DNA of 64,000 nt from Pelargonium tetragonum (GCA_036897445.1 JAYMTL010000102.1:1-64000); one strand, 5' to 3'; positions 1 through 12,409 are shown, numbered from the stretch's first letter. Program-made: numbers and translations. Notes: generated by a model not told the origin, from the letters alone.

Positions 1-3000
1 ATAAAAGGAAGGATATTAGGATGACTTCCCGCTTTTACTATAAGTTAAGGAGCTATTGCAATACTGGAAGAATGCATAACACGGAATTATCCCTAAAAAG
101 AGTAGGAACCCTTTTAATTACGACCAAGAAACTTCTCCTGGATAGCCTGGCAAACAAAAGAGGCCCCGATATTAATAATAACATGAGACAAAATCCCCCA
201 AAGAGCGGAGGGCGGCATCAAGTTTTGTCAAGTCAAGATAGTTTTAATACTTTGGACACGCAAAAAAGAATTTGATTAATAGGAGCAAAGCTTTAGTTAG
301 AAATGTAAACTTAAAGGGCCCTTGTTCAAATCAAGGGAGTACAGAACTTTTGTTTATTTTTGGTCAGAATATCCTTATAACTAATCTCTGAGTTACCAGA
401 CTTACTAAAATTCTGGCTAGTAGTATCCAGTAAGAATTTTTCAGTACTGCGTGTTTATTATATTTCTATCTAACAAACAAACACTTTTATAAGCATAAGG
501 CTTTGGCACTTCTGTTAATATCCTAAAGTCCTTGATCTTTATAATGTAATAATGTAGTTTAGAAGTTAGACGTAGGACTACTTTAATTGTTATACCTTTC
601 TGAAGACAAAAGTTTTGGCCATTCCCCTTTTTCTCAAACCCAGTGTAGTGTGAAGAACCCGTTATTTCTTTCTTTAGTATAAGTGCCTTACATCATTAAT
701 TTAAGGTAGAAATCTACTACTAAGTATAGCATTTTCATTTACAATAGACGTAAAGAATATGAGATTCGAATAAGTATTCCGCTTATTTGTCTAGATTTTG
801 TACTACAACTAACAAATAGTCGAGCACTCTATATTTTAAGATTCTCGGATTTACCCTTTCTTTTTATTTCTGAAGTTTAAGTTTTTAGTAGTTAAGGGAT
901 TCAAGGAAGAGTAAGTAAAGAGCTGCTTTGTGTTACTTTGTTTCTAGTTTGAGATAAGAAGGGAAATAATATGCTAGGGAATAAAATGAAGGGGGAGTTC
1001 TCTGCTGCCTAAGAAACGGGAAAACTTTAGAATCTCTAGGAATAGGAGGCTAAGGTAGGTGTTACCCAAAATTTTCCTGAGCCAGTTTAAAATAAAGGGA
1101 ATTTCTAAGGGGGTGCTTTCTCGAATAAAGGCCTTAACTTCTTTTGTTAAATCTGAAGCCTAGATATAGGGGATATGAATAAATACAAGGGTCTACTTCC
1201 TTGTCCCTGACCTCTCAACCTAGAAAGAAAGATGAATTTTTTAGTTTAGTAAAGAAAAGGCATATAAAATAGAAGGATTTGTGTTGCTGACTTACCCCAC
1301 GTCTACCCTAAACTATAGAGTACAGAATAGTGGATTATAAAACGAGAGAAGTTTCCTTCCTATTCTTATTTTCTTTTCTTGCTTTCCTGAGCGGAACAAA
1401 TAGAGCGGGGAGTTTAATAAAAAGCTAGGAAATCCGTAAACTAAAGTTATTCGGAGCCACTAAAAGCTTAAAAGTCCTTTTTTACTCTTTCTTAACCTAA
1501 AATTTTACAAGTTATCCAGGAAAGTCTCTATATTTATCTGGAAGCAAACCAAGTCAAAAGGAGCACTCTTAAGAAAGGAAAAACTCGGGGCAAATTTTCT
1601 GAATAAATATAAATAAGAAAGGAGCAAATACAAGTTCTGCTTTCCCTTTTCAAGATTCTCGATTTAGAATAGAAAGATAGTAAAAATTAGGGGCATAAGC
1701 CTTTGTTATACAAGTACAATAAGTAGGTTTCTTTTTCACAAAAGGGTACTAAATATTTTAGTTCCATGTATTAACTAATTAGAAAATCAGGACAAATCCA
1801 GAATAGGGTAAGTAAAAGAAAGTCCTAGCCGCAAGGGTTTTCTTATAAACTATAAATTAAAAAGCCTCCTGCTTAGTGGGAGGAGTTATACATAGTAAAA
1901 GCATTGCCTTTCTGAATTCTTGATAGACCGGAAGTCCTTTAGAATCTCTTACTATCGAAACTGGAGAATCTAATTCTAATATACCACAATTGTCTACTCT
2001 TCGGGCCCTCTTTATCTGCTGCATTTTACAGGGCTTTCACTTTTCTAAGAGACTTTCAATTATCTGACTCAAAGTACTTTTGCAAGCTTCAATTCAATAA
2101 AGATACAAGTTTCACTTTGTACTCAAAGCTAAGCCGCTTCTGAGGGGACCCTATCCTAAGCTGGTTGCCTGCGATTGTATATTTAAATAAAGAGCTAAGT
2201 GGCAAATCTCCTTTTGTAAACCCTATAGTAACCTTTTTGTGACCGAGGAGGCCTTATTTCCTTCCATATTAAGGGTTATCCCAAGCTTTTAAGCTCTTTG
2301 CAGCACTTAGGTATACTCTATTTCTGTTTTAAAGTATCCTTGTTTAGAGTTGCCAGTCTAGTAGTGAAGTTATATAAACTAAGAGCTTAAAAAAGTTAAT
2401 AATTATCCGGGCGCAGCATTGAATTCGTAATAAAGGAATTTTCAAGAGTACCCTTCCACCATCAACCGGAAGCAAATAGTAGAACAGGTAAGTGCTCTGG
2501 GGTATAAAGTCTTATCTTTAATCCTAAGCAAAACTTATACACTCAAATTGCCAAAAAAGAACCTAAATTATGAACTTAATAAAAAGTAGCCCCGCTCTAG
2601 TTTCTAGTTAAAACCTTTATTTTTGTCGAATACTACACCCTTTTTTAAAATTCTAAAAAGCCCTCATCTTTAGGCTTGAATTGCTCAAGCAAAAATTTTC
2701 TTCAAAGTTGAGGATTTTAAAAAGTTGATTTTTTAAGGAGTAACCTTCCGTTTTTTCAAAAACTGTAGTTTCTAGACTCTTAGGAATACTTTAGCAAAAT
2801 GTATCCTGCTCATATAACTAGAATTTAACTTAATGCGGGGTCCCCCTTTACTAGGTTTGCCGTGAAAAAGCCCGTGTCAAATAGACGGATATAATACAAC
2901 AGAGAATTGATACGATGGGACTCTGTGATGAACCTCAAAAAAGAATATAATTCAAAACCCTTAGTTTATCGCAAGTGATAGTCTAAAATGAAATTTACAT

Positions 3001-3420
3001 TCCAGTCACACTTATCCTATAGATTGCCCTTTGTGGATAATACGGCGCCCGTCTCTCTTTTCTAAAAATTGATACAGAGTTACCTAGGTTCAGGTCTAAG
3101 AGTAAGTTTCGAAAAAAGGTCCTGCTTAAGATTCTTGGGATTTAGCAATAATATTTCTTTTTTTCTTATGAGTACTTCTAGTTAGCTCTTGGTCCGCAGA
3201 ATTCCCATTAACTTATACCGGCATTTTGTCAAAAGGAAGACTTTTATGGCACTTACTGGAACGGATTTCTCAGATAATTCTAGAGCTCTTGTGCACAGTT
3301 TTTAGTTTTAGTAGGCCCCTTTTTGTTACTCTTTTTTCTAAGAGCTGCTATTGATAATACCTTTTTTGAGAAAAAACCTTTAATTAAGAAGTTTTTTATT
3401 AAGACTCAAAAACGGGAACC
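1..3420. other. Non-coding stretch, nothing assignable
   Basis: No frame longer than about 84 codons and no recognisable protein, rRNA or tRNA motif on either strand. The text is A+T-rich with many short runs of A, T, GGG and CCC and frequent six-base palindromes (for example GAATTC near 1914, 2421 and 3200). A CCTCC/GGAGG stem with a ten-base loop lies near 1866-1885; I give it no function. I found no relatives of this stretch elsewhere in the window by eye. Confidence 0.6.
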
Positions 3421-3424
3421 CGGG

Positions 3425-3500
3425 GAATTTCTTTAGCCTAAGTTTTTCTATTCCTTAAAATATCTACTATCCGGAATTGGAAACCCGAAATCATAGGAAG
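3425..3500 (+). repeat. Family 1 repeat, right-hand block (copy a)
   Basis: This block matches the right-hand part of the family 1 copies at 50.1 and 52.8 kb. In order it holds a TTTCTTTAGC-like word, a pyrimidine-rich spacer, then CTATCCGGAATTGG and AAACCCGAAATC. At 50.1 kb the same order reads TTCCTTTAGC, spacer, CTATCTGGAATTGG, AAACCGGCAAAC. The words occur in the same order with small indels, which is stronger evidence than the 13-base identity itself, since an identity that short is expected by chance in 64 kb. Nothing in it looks coding. The left-hand blocks of the family were not seen upstream, so this is a fragment. Confidence 0.5.
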
Positions 3501-4110
3501 AGGCAACTCCTAACTCTAAACAACAACTTTCTTAGTACGTATCTCTACCCTCTATAAGTAGCAGCTGTATACCTTTCTAAGGAGCTCACTTTTTCTTTAT
3601 AATGATACCCGCAGCTCTCGTGTTCCTCCTCTTTACTGTACTCTCTACCTTATAACATGTACTTTATATGGGTCTTTGTCTTGTTACAGCCTGCTTCCTC
3701 TTCTTGTGGGTGCTGCCTTTGGGATACCTATACGCTTGGAAAAGACTCTAACAAAAGCTTTTTTGAAATCCCCCGAGAAATGAAGTGTTTCCTTGTTTAC
3801 TACCTTCCTAATCTATTAACCTGTCGTCTTATTAGAGATAAAATGAAAGCCTTGCTCTTCCTGCCTAAAGGGTCCTTTTACCTTAAGTTACTTATCTACT
3901 AATTTATACCCAAAAACAAAAAACCCTATCTGGACCCTTTTGTCTACTTTAACCTCCTAAAAAAACAAGCCTCTATAAAAGAAATTTTCGGAGTATAAGG
4001 CGAGTTGACCCGTGCATTTAGGAAACCCTTAAGAAGATAAAGATTCTCTCTTTTGTTATCTGATCAGCACTAATTAATGAAAAAGCTTAACCAGCCCCTG
4101 TCTATCAACC

Positions 4111-4273
4111 AAGTAAAAAAGAGACTTTCCTTCTTGCTCTAAGGTAACGAATCTTTCCCTCCTTTACCTTTGTTTCAGGAAATAGTACTAAGAGCTCTAA
4201 AATATAGTGTAACGATTCCAAAAAAGATATGCGTAAACCACTTCCACTTGACTTATTCTTTTTCGATAGGAGA
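4111..4273 (+). repeat. Family 3 repeat, copy A
   Basis: An approximately 160-base unit that aligns by eye with 16052-16208. Shared landmarks in order: AAGTAA then ACTTTCC, a CCTTT run, TTTCAGGAAATAGTAC, TAAGAGCTC, GTAACGATTCC, GCGTAAACC, CCACTTGA, and CTTTTTCGATAGGAGA. The copies differ by many substitutions and small indels, so the duplication is old. There is no open frame, no obvious terminal repeat and no target-site duplication. Identity of the element (organelle intergenic repeat, SINE-like or other) is unknown. Confidence 0.7.
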
Positions 4274-5820
4274 TTTCATTCCAAACCCAGAGAGAGAAAG
4301 CGTTAGCTAAAGTTACTTTCATTAGTTTCAGGGATTTCCGTAGTGGATCATATTGTGTAAAAAGAGTCTGTATTTTAGAGAGGCAAATTTCACTGTCTAA
4401 GAGTGCCTCAATTCCTATTGGATTAGATACGATGGATTTCTAAGTGGAAAGAAAAAAGGATTCTATTATTATTTACAGTGTAATTAAAAGCCTTTATAAG
4501 TGTACGATTCTATTCAATTGCATTTTCTAATAAAGGTTTTCAATTGACAAATGAAAGTTTAGAATCTTTCTGTCTAGGATCTTCTGGAATACCCTTTTCT
4601 ATAGGTATAGGGAAAATCACTTCTAGTGGGACTCTAGCTTTGTATATTACTTAAAGTTTATAGATAAGACAAAGACTCTTTTAAAAGCGATTTCGTATAG
4701 AAATTAGCATTTTCTATTGAGGATAACCTAATATACGTATAATAAGGTATCTGATAAGCTTACCTCCTACAAAAACTCTGTTTAGGTATTCCCAGTCTCT
4801 TTAGCAACTCTTAGTATAAAGAATTTTTTGACAAAGATTCCGTTTTATTTGCTCAAGATTAGATCTAACTTTAATGGAACTAGTTACTCCGTTTTTCGAC
4901 TCGAAAGAAAGGGCCCAAAAATGAACTGTTACCTAATATTAATTTTATATGTTCGAATGCCTTAAGAGTGCTGGTTTACGAAGGGTACAAAATGAAAAAA
5001 TCTTAAGTCTAAAGAAAAGAAACTCCTAACTGTTCCGCTTGGAATTTCTCTTATCTGATATCCCAAAGGATCGTAATCTACTATAGGATTTCCTTGTTTA
5101 GAAATAGTTCGAAAAAAAGGACTCCGAGTTTAACGGAGTAAGAATAAAGTAATAGAAAATGTCTATGACAAACTCCTCTGAAACTTCCAGTTATTTAGGG
5201 TCCTCAATTTCTCCGCGCCCTATGCTTTTTATACTAAAAGCCCTAATTTTGATAATGACAAGTTGTATTGATAAAATTACTTGCTACTTATCAAATCAAA
5301 TAGGGCCTCTCTCAAATAAAACTTGAGTGAACCAGGACCCCACAATTATTTATTCTGGAATTCAAGCTGTATTGTCAATGTCATAGAAAATCTAAATATA
5401 AAAGCCGGAAACAGAAAAGTACGGACTTAGTCGCACTCTTGTCTTGTATAAAGGCTCTCCTTACTTTTAAAAGTAAAAAGTGTAAGACTTCTAAAACTTG
5501 CCCTTTTTAACTTATAACTTATATATGAGACTGGGCATTCTTTATTATCATATGGGTTTCCCTTGCTACCTACCCGCTTAAATTTTTTCATTTCTCAGAG
5601 TAAAATACAAGGGTCTAAATTAAAGGAGTTCCCTAAAATTTAAAGTACAAAGTAATAAGGCACTTGACTGTCAGGATGTAAAGATTTGAGTTGCTGGATT
5701 CCAGAGATATTATAAGTCTAGTAACTGCAGCTGAAGTAGGGTCATAGGTACAATTTAGTTCTCTATTTGATGCTTTAAAGAATAAATACAATCTTGTACC
5801 TTTACCTGCTATAAGCTTAC

Positions 5821-5853
5821 GGAATCAAGCTCTTACAGTTAAGAACTTCGTAC
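5821..5853 (+). repeat. Family 2 block 1, first copy
   Basis: Reads GGAATCAAGCTCTTAC followed by TTAAGAACTTCGTAC. Its partner at 6834-6873 carries GGAATCAACCTCTAAC, an extra AAGGTAAGGC, then TAAGAACTTCGTA. Both halves are conserved around one insertion or deletion, which supports common descent over coincidence. Confidence 0.6.
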
Positions 5854-5956
5854 ACCTTAACCTGGAATACTTTAAATTATTTCACCTTAAAATACTTATA
5901 CTACAGGAATTTAAGAATCTTTATATATTTTCCTTTAACACCAGCTATCCCAGAAA

Positions 5957-5989
5957 GTAAGGAATTCCTAGCCAACAAAGCTACAATTC
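5957..5989 (+). repeat. Family 2 block 2, first copy
   Basis: GTAAGGAATTCCT, then CTAGCCAACAAAG, then CTACAATTC. The second copy at 7036-7084 has GTAAGGAATTCCT, a short insert, CTAGCCACAAAG, another short insert, then GCTACAATATTC. Upstream of both are TATACT, AGAATCT, TTTAACA and CAGCT in the same order, so the shared unit is longer than this core. The central GGAATTCC is a palindrome. Confidence 0.65.
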
Positions 5990-6290
5990 AGAGAGTTCCA
6001 TGAATAGAGTTCCCTAGAATCTACTTTCAAGGAAATCTCATATCTTTATTCTGACTCATTTACAAGAGTTCTGTTATTCACAGGGTTCCTGCACAAAGAA
6101 ATTACTACAATAAGGAAATGTCCTAATCCTGTTAGGAAATCTTGAAGGTTAAGCATTAACAATAAAGAGTGATACCATAATAATAGAATTCATTAACTAT
6201 CAGCTTAGAAGACTTCTGCCGACTTTCCCTCAATACAATAGCAAAACCCTGAATACAAGAACAAAAGGTAAGGTAAAGTCTCTGTTAGTT

Positions 6291-6345
6291 AAAGCTACAA
6301 TTCCTATAGTTTATGTTATTTAATTATACAGGAACTTCTAATCTT
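6291..6345 (+). repeat. Family 2 blocks 3 and 4, first copies
   Basis: AAAGCTACAA joined to TTCCTATAGTTT matches 7071-7093 with a two-base indel. The adjoining AGTTTATG...CAGGAACTTCT matches AGTTTATCCAGGAACTTTCT at 7246-7265. In the second half of the cluster the two blocks are about 150 bases apart, but here they are adjacent, which points to rearrangement or deletion after duplication. Confidence 0.6.
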
Positions 6346-6833
6346 CCTAGTTAAAGCCTATACTACTTAGTATTGTTCCTAGTTTAGGATTATCTCCTTT
6401 GTCAGCTATAGACATAGACCTGCATACCTAAGAGGAATTATAAGAAAAGAGATTTGGTAGATCCTAAGAAGAGTACATTCTATTACCGGAATTCAATTAG
6501 TTGGTTAATTCATCTAGTTTAGGAACATGCACACATGCAGATAGTATAGTACTATTCCTTGACATACTTCCTATGAGTTTAGCATAGCTGTTACACCATA
6601 AAATAAAAAGGCAGTTTAGTCCATTGCATTAAGTCATAGCTTTCCAAAACTTAGAATACATTATAACTGCAACACCTGCTAAACAGATAGATGTGAGCAA
6701 CACTTCCTTGCAAAGGACTTAGTATCGGGAACTTCTTTAAGATTCAGAATTCTCTTTCTATCCAAAATAGTTAGATTAGTCTCTTTCCTTAATAGAATCA
6801 ATTAATTATTATCCTCTGCTTTACACAATTATC

Positions 6834-6873
6834 GGAATCAACCTCTAACTAAGGTAAGGCTAAGAACTTCGTA
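6834..6873 (+). repeat. Family 2 block 1, second copy
   Basis: Partner of 5821-5853. GGAATCAACCTCTAAC and TAAGAACTTCGTA are separated here by about ten more bases than in the first copy. It runs directly into an AAGCTACA word, as expected if it belongs to the same larger unit as the other copies of that word. Confidence 0.6.
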
Positions 6874-7035
6874 AGCTACAACTAAAGAGACTTAATCCTA
6901 AACTATCAAGAGAATTCCTACTATGGACTATACTCTCAGACAAGAGAATCTGTCAATGTTTCCCTTATCTTTTTCTATTCCATTTAACAATTACTCCGCC
7001 AGCTGCTATAAGGTACGGAGTCCTCCATTAGACAT

Positions 7036-7084
7036 GTAAGGAATTCCTTTTCTCCTAGCCACAAAGCAAAGAGCTACAATATTC
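7036..7084 (+). repeat. Family 2 block 2, second copy
   Basis: Partner of 5957-5989 about 1.08 kb downstream, with two short insertions relative to it. Its right end overlaps the AGCTACAA / TTCCTATAGTT block that is also found at 6291-6312, so this copy joins words that lie apart in the first half of the cluster. Confidence 0.65.
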
Positions 7085-7285
7085 CTATAGTTACATCCTA
7101 AAACTAACTATTCTAGAAAAAAGACTCGGAATAGAATATACTTTCAAAAGAACAAGTTATAGAATCTCTTCGCTGCAACAGCTCTAGTTTTCACATGGTT
7201 TCCATTAAAATCTTGAACCCCTTTCCTAAAACCTAAAAGAGTTACAGTTTATCCAGGAACTTTCTTTTTAGTCTTTATTAGCATA
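7071..7285 (+). repeat. Family 2 blocks 3 and 4, second copies
   Basis: Contains AGCTACAATATTCCTATAGTT at its left end and AGTTTATCCAGGAACTTTCT at its right end, each with a partner in 6291-6345. Between them a GAATAGA...TACTTTCAA pair resembles words at about 6003-6030 downstream of block 2. The section appears to be a mosaic of diverged copies. Confidence 0.5.
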
Positions 7286-8745
7286 GCTTCTATACCTTTA
7301 GCTTGTTGTCAATATTGATAGATCGGAATCGGATAAGTACTCTACCTTGCAAACAAATAGAATCTAGTTCAACCTTCTTTAGCGGGCTTTCCCTCAAGAA
7401 AGAGCTACATTCATTCCTTTCTATATTAGGAAATTAGGAAGATACTCTCAACAAGAACTAAGAGCTACACTACAGAAGATGTAATACTAAAGGTAGTTTC
7501 TGTTTTTAAAATCTTTCTAGTTAGGTTAGGCTCTCAACTCTGTAAAGGAAAGAGAATCGGTTAATCCATTCCATTAGAACAAACCTCTCTAGCATCAAGA
7601 CTCTTTAACCTTTCAAAGAAATAGAATTAGGAATAGACTCTCCTAACTAAGAACTTCTACCTTGAAAGACAAGAAAACTCCTAGCTTGGCTTGACCCTGA
7701 ATACAAACCGCAAGAAGATAATTTATGTTATCCCAAAGAGAGAGAAAGAGCTTACTTTGGACTAGAATCAGTTAGAGTTTAATGTTAATGGATAAGGTAA
7801 AGAATTGTTATAATGGAAACAAGGCCTCTATTTTTCCTTTGTAAGTAAGTGTTGCTCTGTACTAGGTTAGCAGTCAAAGGTCAAAACTTTCTAGGCTAAG
7901 GAAAGTAAGTTCACTTATATTAGTTCGTTCTTCTGTGTAAGCCTTGAGTGGAGGCCAATAATTTTGTTCCTTTTTAAAGAAGGGTATCCCGGTACTGTTG
8001 TAAAAATTTTTTGTAAGTATGAGATTATTCCACTAGTATTAGAATACAAGATATGTAACTATATGTTTATACTAGAAATCCTTCTATAGCAGTGCAAGGT
8101 ACCACGGCTATGTTGAGGGCGCGTAGGGATCCTATAGGTATAATAAAAGAAGGGCTACCTTAAAACTCCGTATAGTATATGGAAGGAGTCCCAATATTAT
8201 GCCCTTGGGAAGACTTCGAAAAAAAAGTAAGGAACTCTTTATCTTTACTGTATTTCAAAACATAGGGTTCCCGATATTTTTCTCCTATTTTATTGCCAGT
8301 TCTCCTAACAACGTATAACTAAATAGAAAAAGTATACAATACAAAATTTGTTTTTACTTAAGCAAGGTGAAGTTAGAGTTAAAACCTTATAAAGGGTTCC
8401 ACTGAATAGCAGAAGTCTTATCTAGTACTCCGGCTTAGCAGATTTTGCTATTATATCTACGCGGGTTTACCCCTTGTTACAAGCAAGAGCGGATGCGCAA
8501 TCTAATTTCTTTCCCCAAAGGACCTCCATACATAAGTGTTTTCGCTTTAGATGCCTTTTAGTTGTAAGTTATCTTTATCTCCTACCTTAAATGACCGAGG
8601 AAATGCGCGCTGATTGTGAAAAACCTCCCTTTCAAAGTATAGGAGCTGCCTTATATAATAGAATACTTTATATAAACTAAAATTCTCTACTTAAGAGCTG
8701 TCCGTTAAAATGAAATAAAAACCGAATGTGCCGAAATAAATAATA

Positions 8746-8780
8746 TAGGAGTCCCTTATCCTTTATAAGGGAAGCTCCTA
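8746..8780. other. Two-tier hairpin
   Basis: The inner stem CCCTTAT (8753-8759) pairs with ATAAGGG (8765-8771) around a five-base loop. Outside an asymmetric internal loop of one and three bases, TAGGAG (8746-8751) pairs with CTCCTA (8775-8780), giving thirteen pairs in total. It is not followed by a T-run and no gene lies upstream, so I do not call it a terminator. It could be an RNA structure, a recombination scar or one of the many palindromes of this DNA. Confidence 0.6.
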
Positions 8781-9410
8781 GATAGATTCCTGAATAGCAA
8801 AGAAGTATAACACAAAGGATTCAATCTAGTAGCTAAAGAAAAATTTAAAAAAAAGTGCCCAAAAGGGAGTGGGGCTGCTCAACCTATTCCGCTTGCATTA
8901 AGGAATCTCATTCAAAAATTCAGTCGACTCTATCTTCCGTTGGTCCTACCGCTGCAAATTACTTTAGCTGGATACTTCCCCTTTCAATTTCTAAGATTCC
9001 TTAATAATTAGAGACCCTTTTAAGGGGCAGGTTTATTGTACTTAGTAATTTACGTCGGAATTCCTTTCCACAATACACCCCTTCCCGCCAATTAGACATT
9101 TAAGTGCCACCCGAGCGGGATCAACGGCCCTGAATTTGCTTTGATTCGAACACCCCTGGCTTCCTTCCTAAGTAAGAATGTGATGCTTAGTGCGCGGAAG
9201 CGGAAATGGTATATTAACCCCAAAACGCCTTTACTAAGGCTTAGACTAACCCTGATACTAGAGAATTCTTAATCTCGCTAAAAACCCAGGTGTCTGAAAA
9301 GAAGTAACTGGACTTTGCGAAAAGCTACCCAAGAGGGGGCTCGTAATAAATCGACGCCAATACCGGATATTTTTACCAAAGTCTTTTGTAATGCAAGGGT
9401 ATTGCTCTAT

Positions 9411-9424
9411 ATTAATTATTAATT
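9411..9424 (+). repeat. 7 bp tandem duplication
   Basis: ATTAATT occurs twice head to tail without mismatch in A+T-rich context. Low information content makes this one weak on its own. Confidence 0.5.
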
Positions 9425-10609
9425 ACATTGGTTACCCATAACTAAATCTTACTTTCTCAAAAGCAAAAGCATGACTTTACTTTAAAAACTCCAACTCCGG
9501 GTAAAAAGTCTAATCCTAACCCAGATAAAGAGTAGATTTTGGTTAAGCTTTATAAAAAGAGAAACGGGAATCCAACGGGGACTACTTCTCTTCTAAGGGA
9601 AACTTGCTTGTCGATAACCCCTTTTTAGTGCTTTTTTATTTTAGGTCTTTACCAGAGCGTAAGGGGTTAAGAAGTTCTGTGCTATTAGACTCAATTTTCT
9701 AAATCCAGAATTAAGAATTAAGTAAGAGGGCATAAAAGGTCCCGGGGTTGTTGTCAGCTGTAGCTTTTATATAAAAATAAGAAGAGCGTTTCCTTTAGTT
9801 TTTTGGAATAGTAGGGAATCCTGAAAGGGAGCTTCGGGCAACCTTAGTTTGTATTTACCCTAGCATAGTTTAGCAACACTTATCCTATAAAATTGATATC
9901 GAGAATTCCTTGAAAATTTGGTTGTTTTAAAACTTTACGACGAAACGAGTAAGACATCAGGTCAAAAAGGCCTTTCTAGAGTACAATATTTATCTATAAA
10001 ATTGATTGAAGCAGGATACAAAGGATTCTCCCTAATATTAGAGACGAGAGCAATTAAATAGACATAGAAAAGCCTACACGTATGACCAATAACCAAAAAT
10101 TAGGATTTGATAAGCTGTAATTCTATTAGTCTTCCAAATTCAAGAGAACCTGTACTATAGCTTAGGAGACCTAGTTTTTGTAATAACTCAATAAAAAGGT
10201 ATCTCACATGTCATAAAAAATCTCTTTATTAAGTATAAACACTTCAATTGCTTTCAACTTTAGGCACTAAAACTGAGTAAGTGTTTTATAAGGTATAACT
10301 AAGGAGGGCTCCCGCATACTATAACAACAAGTATAAAGACCTCAAAAAGACTTGTTCCTTCTTTATAATATTATAGAATATTTAGCCGTTTAGGAAAGGA
10401 GACATTCTAAATAGATATATTAAAAAAAGTAGTTTAGTATAAATAAATAAATAGAAAAGACGCCAGGTGATAGCATCAAAAAAGGAATTTGGAATAGCTT
10501 AAGTTAAAGAGATGCCTGTACTTTTAAAATCCTGGAAGGCCTTTCTTAGGCAACCACCTTAATCAGGTTTACGTTTGACAAATCAAAGTCTAATTGAAGA
10601 GGCATGTAC

Positions 10610-10622
10610 GAGTTCAAATCCC
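10610..10622 (+). other. T-arm / box B-like word
   Basis: GAGTTCAAATCCC fits the T-loop consensus, but its T-stem does not pair (two of five mismatched). A TTTGA/TCAAA hairpin lies about 35 bases upstream. No acceptor stem is visible, so this is at most a tRNA remnant. Confidence 0.25.
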
Positions 10623-12360
10623 TTTCTTCATAGAAAGTGATAGATAGTTGGATTCCATCAAGCGGGTATCTAAGAGCAGGTTTACGATTCAGGTAACACT
10701 ACAACTTGTTTTTTTAAATTAGTATCCTTTCAGTGAAGAGTTTAAGACGGAACCTTTTTTTCAATGTTGATGACAGAATTCAAAACCCTGCAAGGAAGTC
10801 ATGCCGACCTATATACAAGAGAAGAAAGATATAAAATCTTGTTCTAGGAAGCGGGGATCGAGGTATAAAATAACATATACAGGGCATTCTCCACATAGTA
10901 TATGGTTAAGACTCATGCGGTATATAGAAAAGTATAGCCTATAATTATATAGGTAAAACTCAAGAATAAATTTCTATTTTTCATTTTTAATATTAGGATA
11001 TCATAGTAATGTAATATAGTAATAAAACTTCCAAGAGGCTTGTAAATCCTTAAGTAAACGGGGTTTCAAAACGAAGCGCCCACTCTATTTTTTTGTGAGG
11101 AAATCTACAAGGCAGTTCCTGAGTTTCACCACAAGCAGAGCAAGAAAGACTTATTTTACGTATATTTCACAAGCTGGAAATTTAGACTTCTGTGCTATTA
11201 CAGTAGAAGGTAAACCCAAGTTGCTTAATGCCGAGAACAAGGAAAAGGAACTAAAATTCTGTTTTTACCTAGATAACTGAGAATACAAAAAAGAAAAGTT
11301 GTTATGATCAATGGAGAGATTTTTTGTCCAGTTTCTGTGCTTTCTAGAATTTAGAACACAACCCAGCTTGCCTTGAGCATTACTCGAGAAAGGCTTGAAA
11401 AAAGTCCTTTTTAGCAGGTTTTACTATATCCCTTTATAAGGTCTTTACAGGTTCCCCATTATAAAAGCTCCCATGAGGGATTTGCAGAACTTTCTGACAA
11501 ATTCTCAACGAGTCCTAAGAGGGATCCTTGTCATTAGTAGTTGTTACTCGGAATTTAAGTCCCTCTGTTCTGGGCAAAAGCTCTCTACTCTCTACTTTAG
11601 CTGGTAATTGTGCACCCCAGCCTCTCCCTAAAGCATTAGCTATACCTAGAAAAAATCCTTGTAGCTATTTTTTATTACAATTAAATTTTAGTAATGTTTC
11701 AACGCCGAGAATGCTTAAAAAGTCCCCGTGCGGACTCTCAGTTGCTGTAGAGTTAGGCTATAGAATATAACGCTTACCCTCTAATATAAATAATGTAAAA
11801 CACCCAAAATTCCTGTGCCCTTAAAACCCCCTTATAAGCAAGCCGAAGAATACTGTAACTATGAGATTTTACTCCCTATTTTTGTAATTGAACACATGTC
11901 TTACCAGGTTAAATCTAAAGTTCCTGTTTAGTTTAAAAGAGATAAGATAAAATCACTACTTTAATGTTATTGATAAAGAGCTTCCTGGTTAGAGAAAAAG
12001 TAGGTACAATTGAGCAATAGATACTACGCTTGTTAAATTCCATTTAGATAGAGGATTCGTAAGCAAAGAGTGATATTAACTGCCGAATCCCTTTTTGAGA
12101 CCTGTCTTACAGGAAACCAGCTTAGCATCTAAGGAATTGACCAAGGCCTTCTAAAAAAGAAGACTGAAATAAACGTGAATAAAATCGCTTAGATAGAATG
12201 CTTTTGAGTTTTATTGTTATTTACTTTTTCATAGAGCTATCCTTGTTTAGTAACCATTCTTCCGCGTTCTTATAGGGTATTTAGTAGGGTTTTAGGTAAC
12301 CCAATTAAGTCTTTATGAGGATTCCTATAACTGCAGTTTGTTTCCTTTATTTCTATGTGC

Positions 12361-12403
12361 TTGGTGTTAGAATAAAGAATTCTTTTGCCGAAGGTTCAAA
12401 TCC
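12361..12403 (+). other. tRNA-like box A / box B pair
   Basis: TTGGTGTTAGAAT resembles a D-arm or box A. It is followed 31 bases later by AGGTTCAAATCC, a good box B match. Between them AAAGA/TCTTT could pair but leaves only a two-base loop. Acceptor and T stems do not pair, so it cannot be a working tRNA as written. Confidence 0.25.
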
Positions 12404-12409
12404 GCTATA

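Larger units (their letters stand above)
5780..7770 (+). repeat. Cluster of diverged internal repeats (family 2)
   Basis: About 2 kb in which the same words recur in the same order and orientation. RAGCTACA appears at about 5979, 6293, 6873, 7073, 7399 and 7449, where composition predicts about 0.1 copies in 1.5 kb. Larger aligned blocks are listed separately: 5821-5853 with 6834-6873, 5957-5989 with 7036-7084, 6291-6312 with 7071-7093, and 6308-6345 with 7246-7285. Offsets between partners run from about 780 to 1090 bases, so the cluster grew by more than one duplication or has suffered indels. No frame over about 60 codons is present, and nothing suggests a gene. Confidence 0.7.
7770..12340. 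other. Non-coding stretch
   Basis: No gene candidate. A strong hairpin at 8746-8780 and a 7 bp tandem duplication at 9411-9424 are listed separately. G+C reaches about 45% around 9060-9350, the richest part I noticed in the first 12 kb. The 61-codon GTG-initiated frame at 11095-11280 and the 80-codon frame at 11528-11770 have no recognisable motif, and frames of this length are expected by chance. Confidence 0.55.

Noticed and set aside
9135-9160. TTTGATTCGAACACCCC as a minus-strand T-arm
   Set aside because: The stem has at most one or two pairs and nothing upstream resembles a tRNA.
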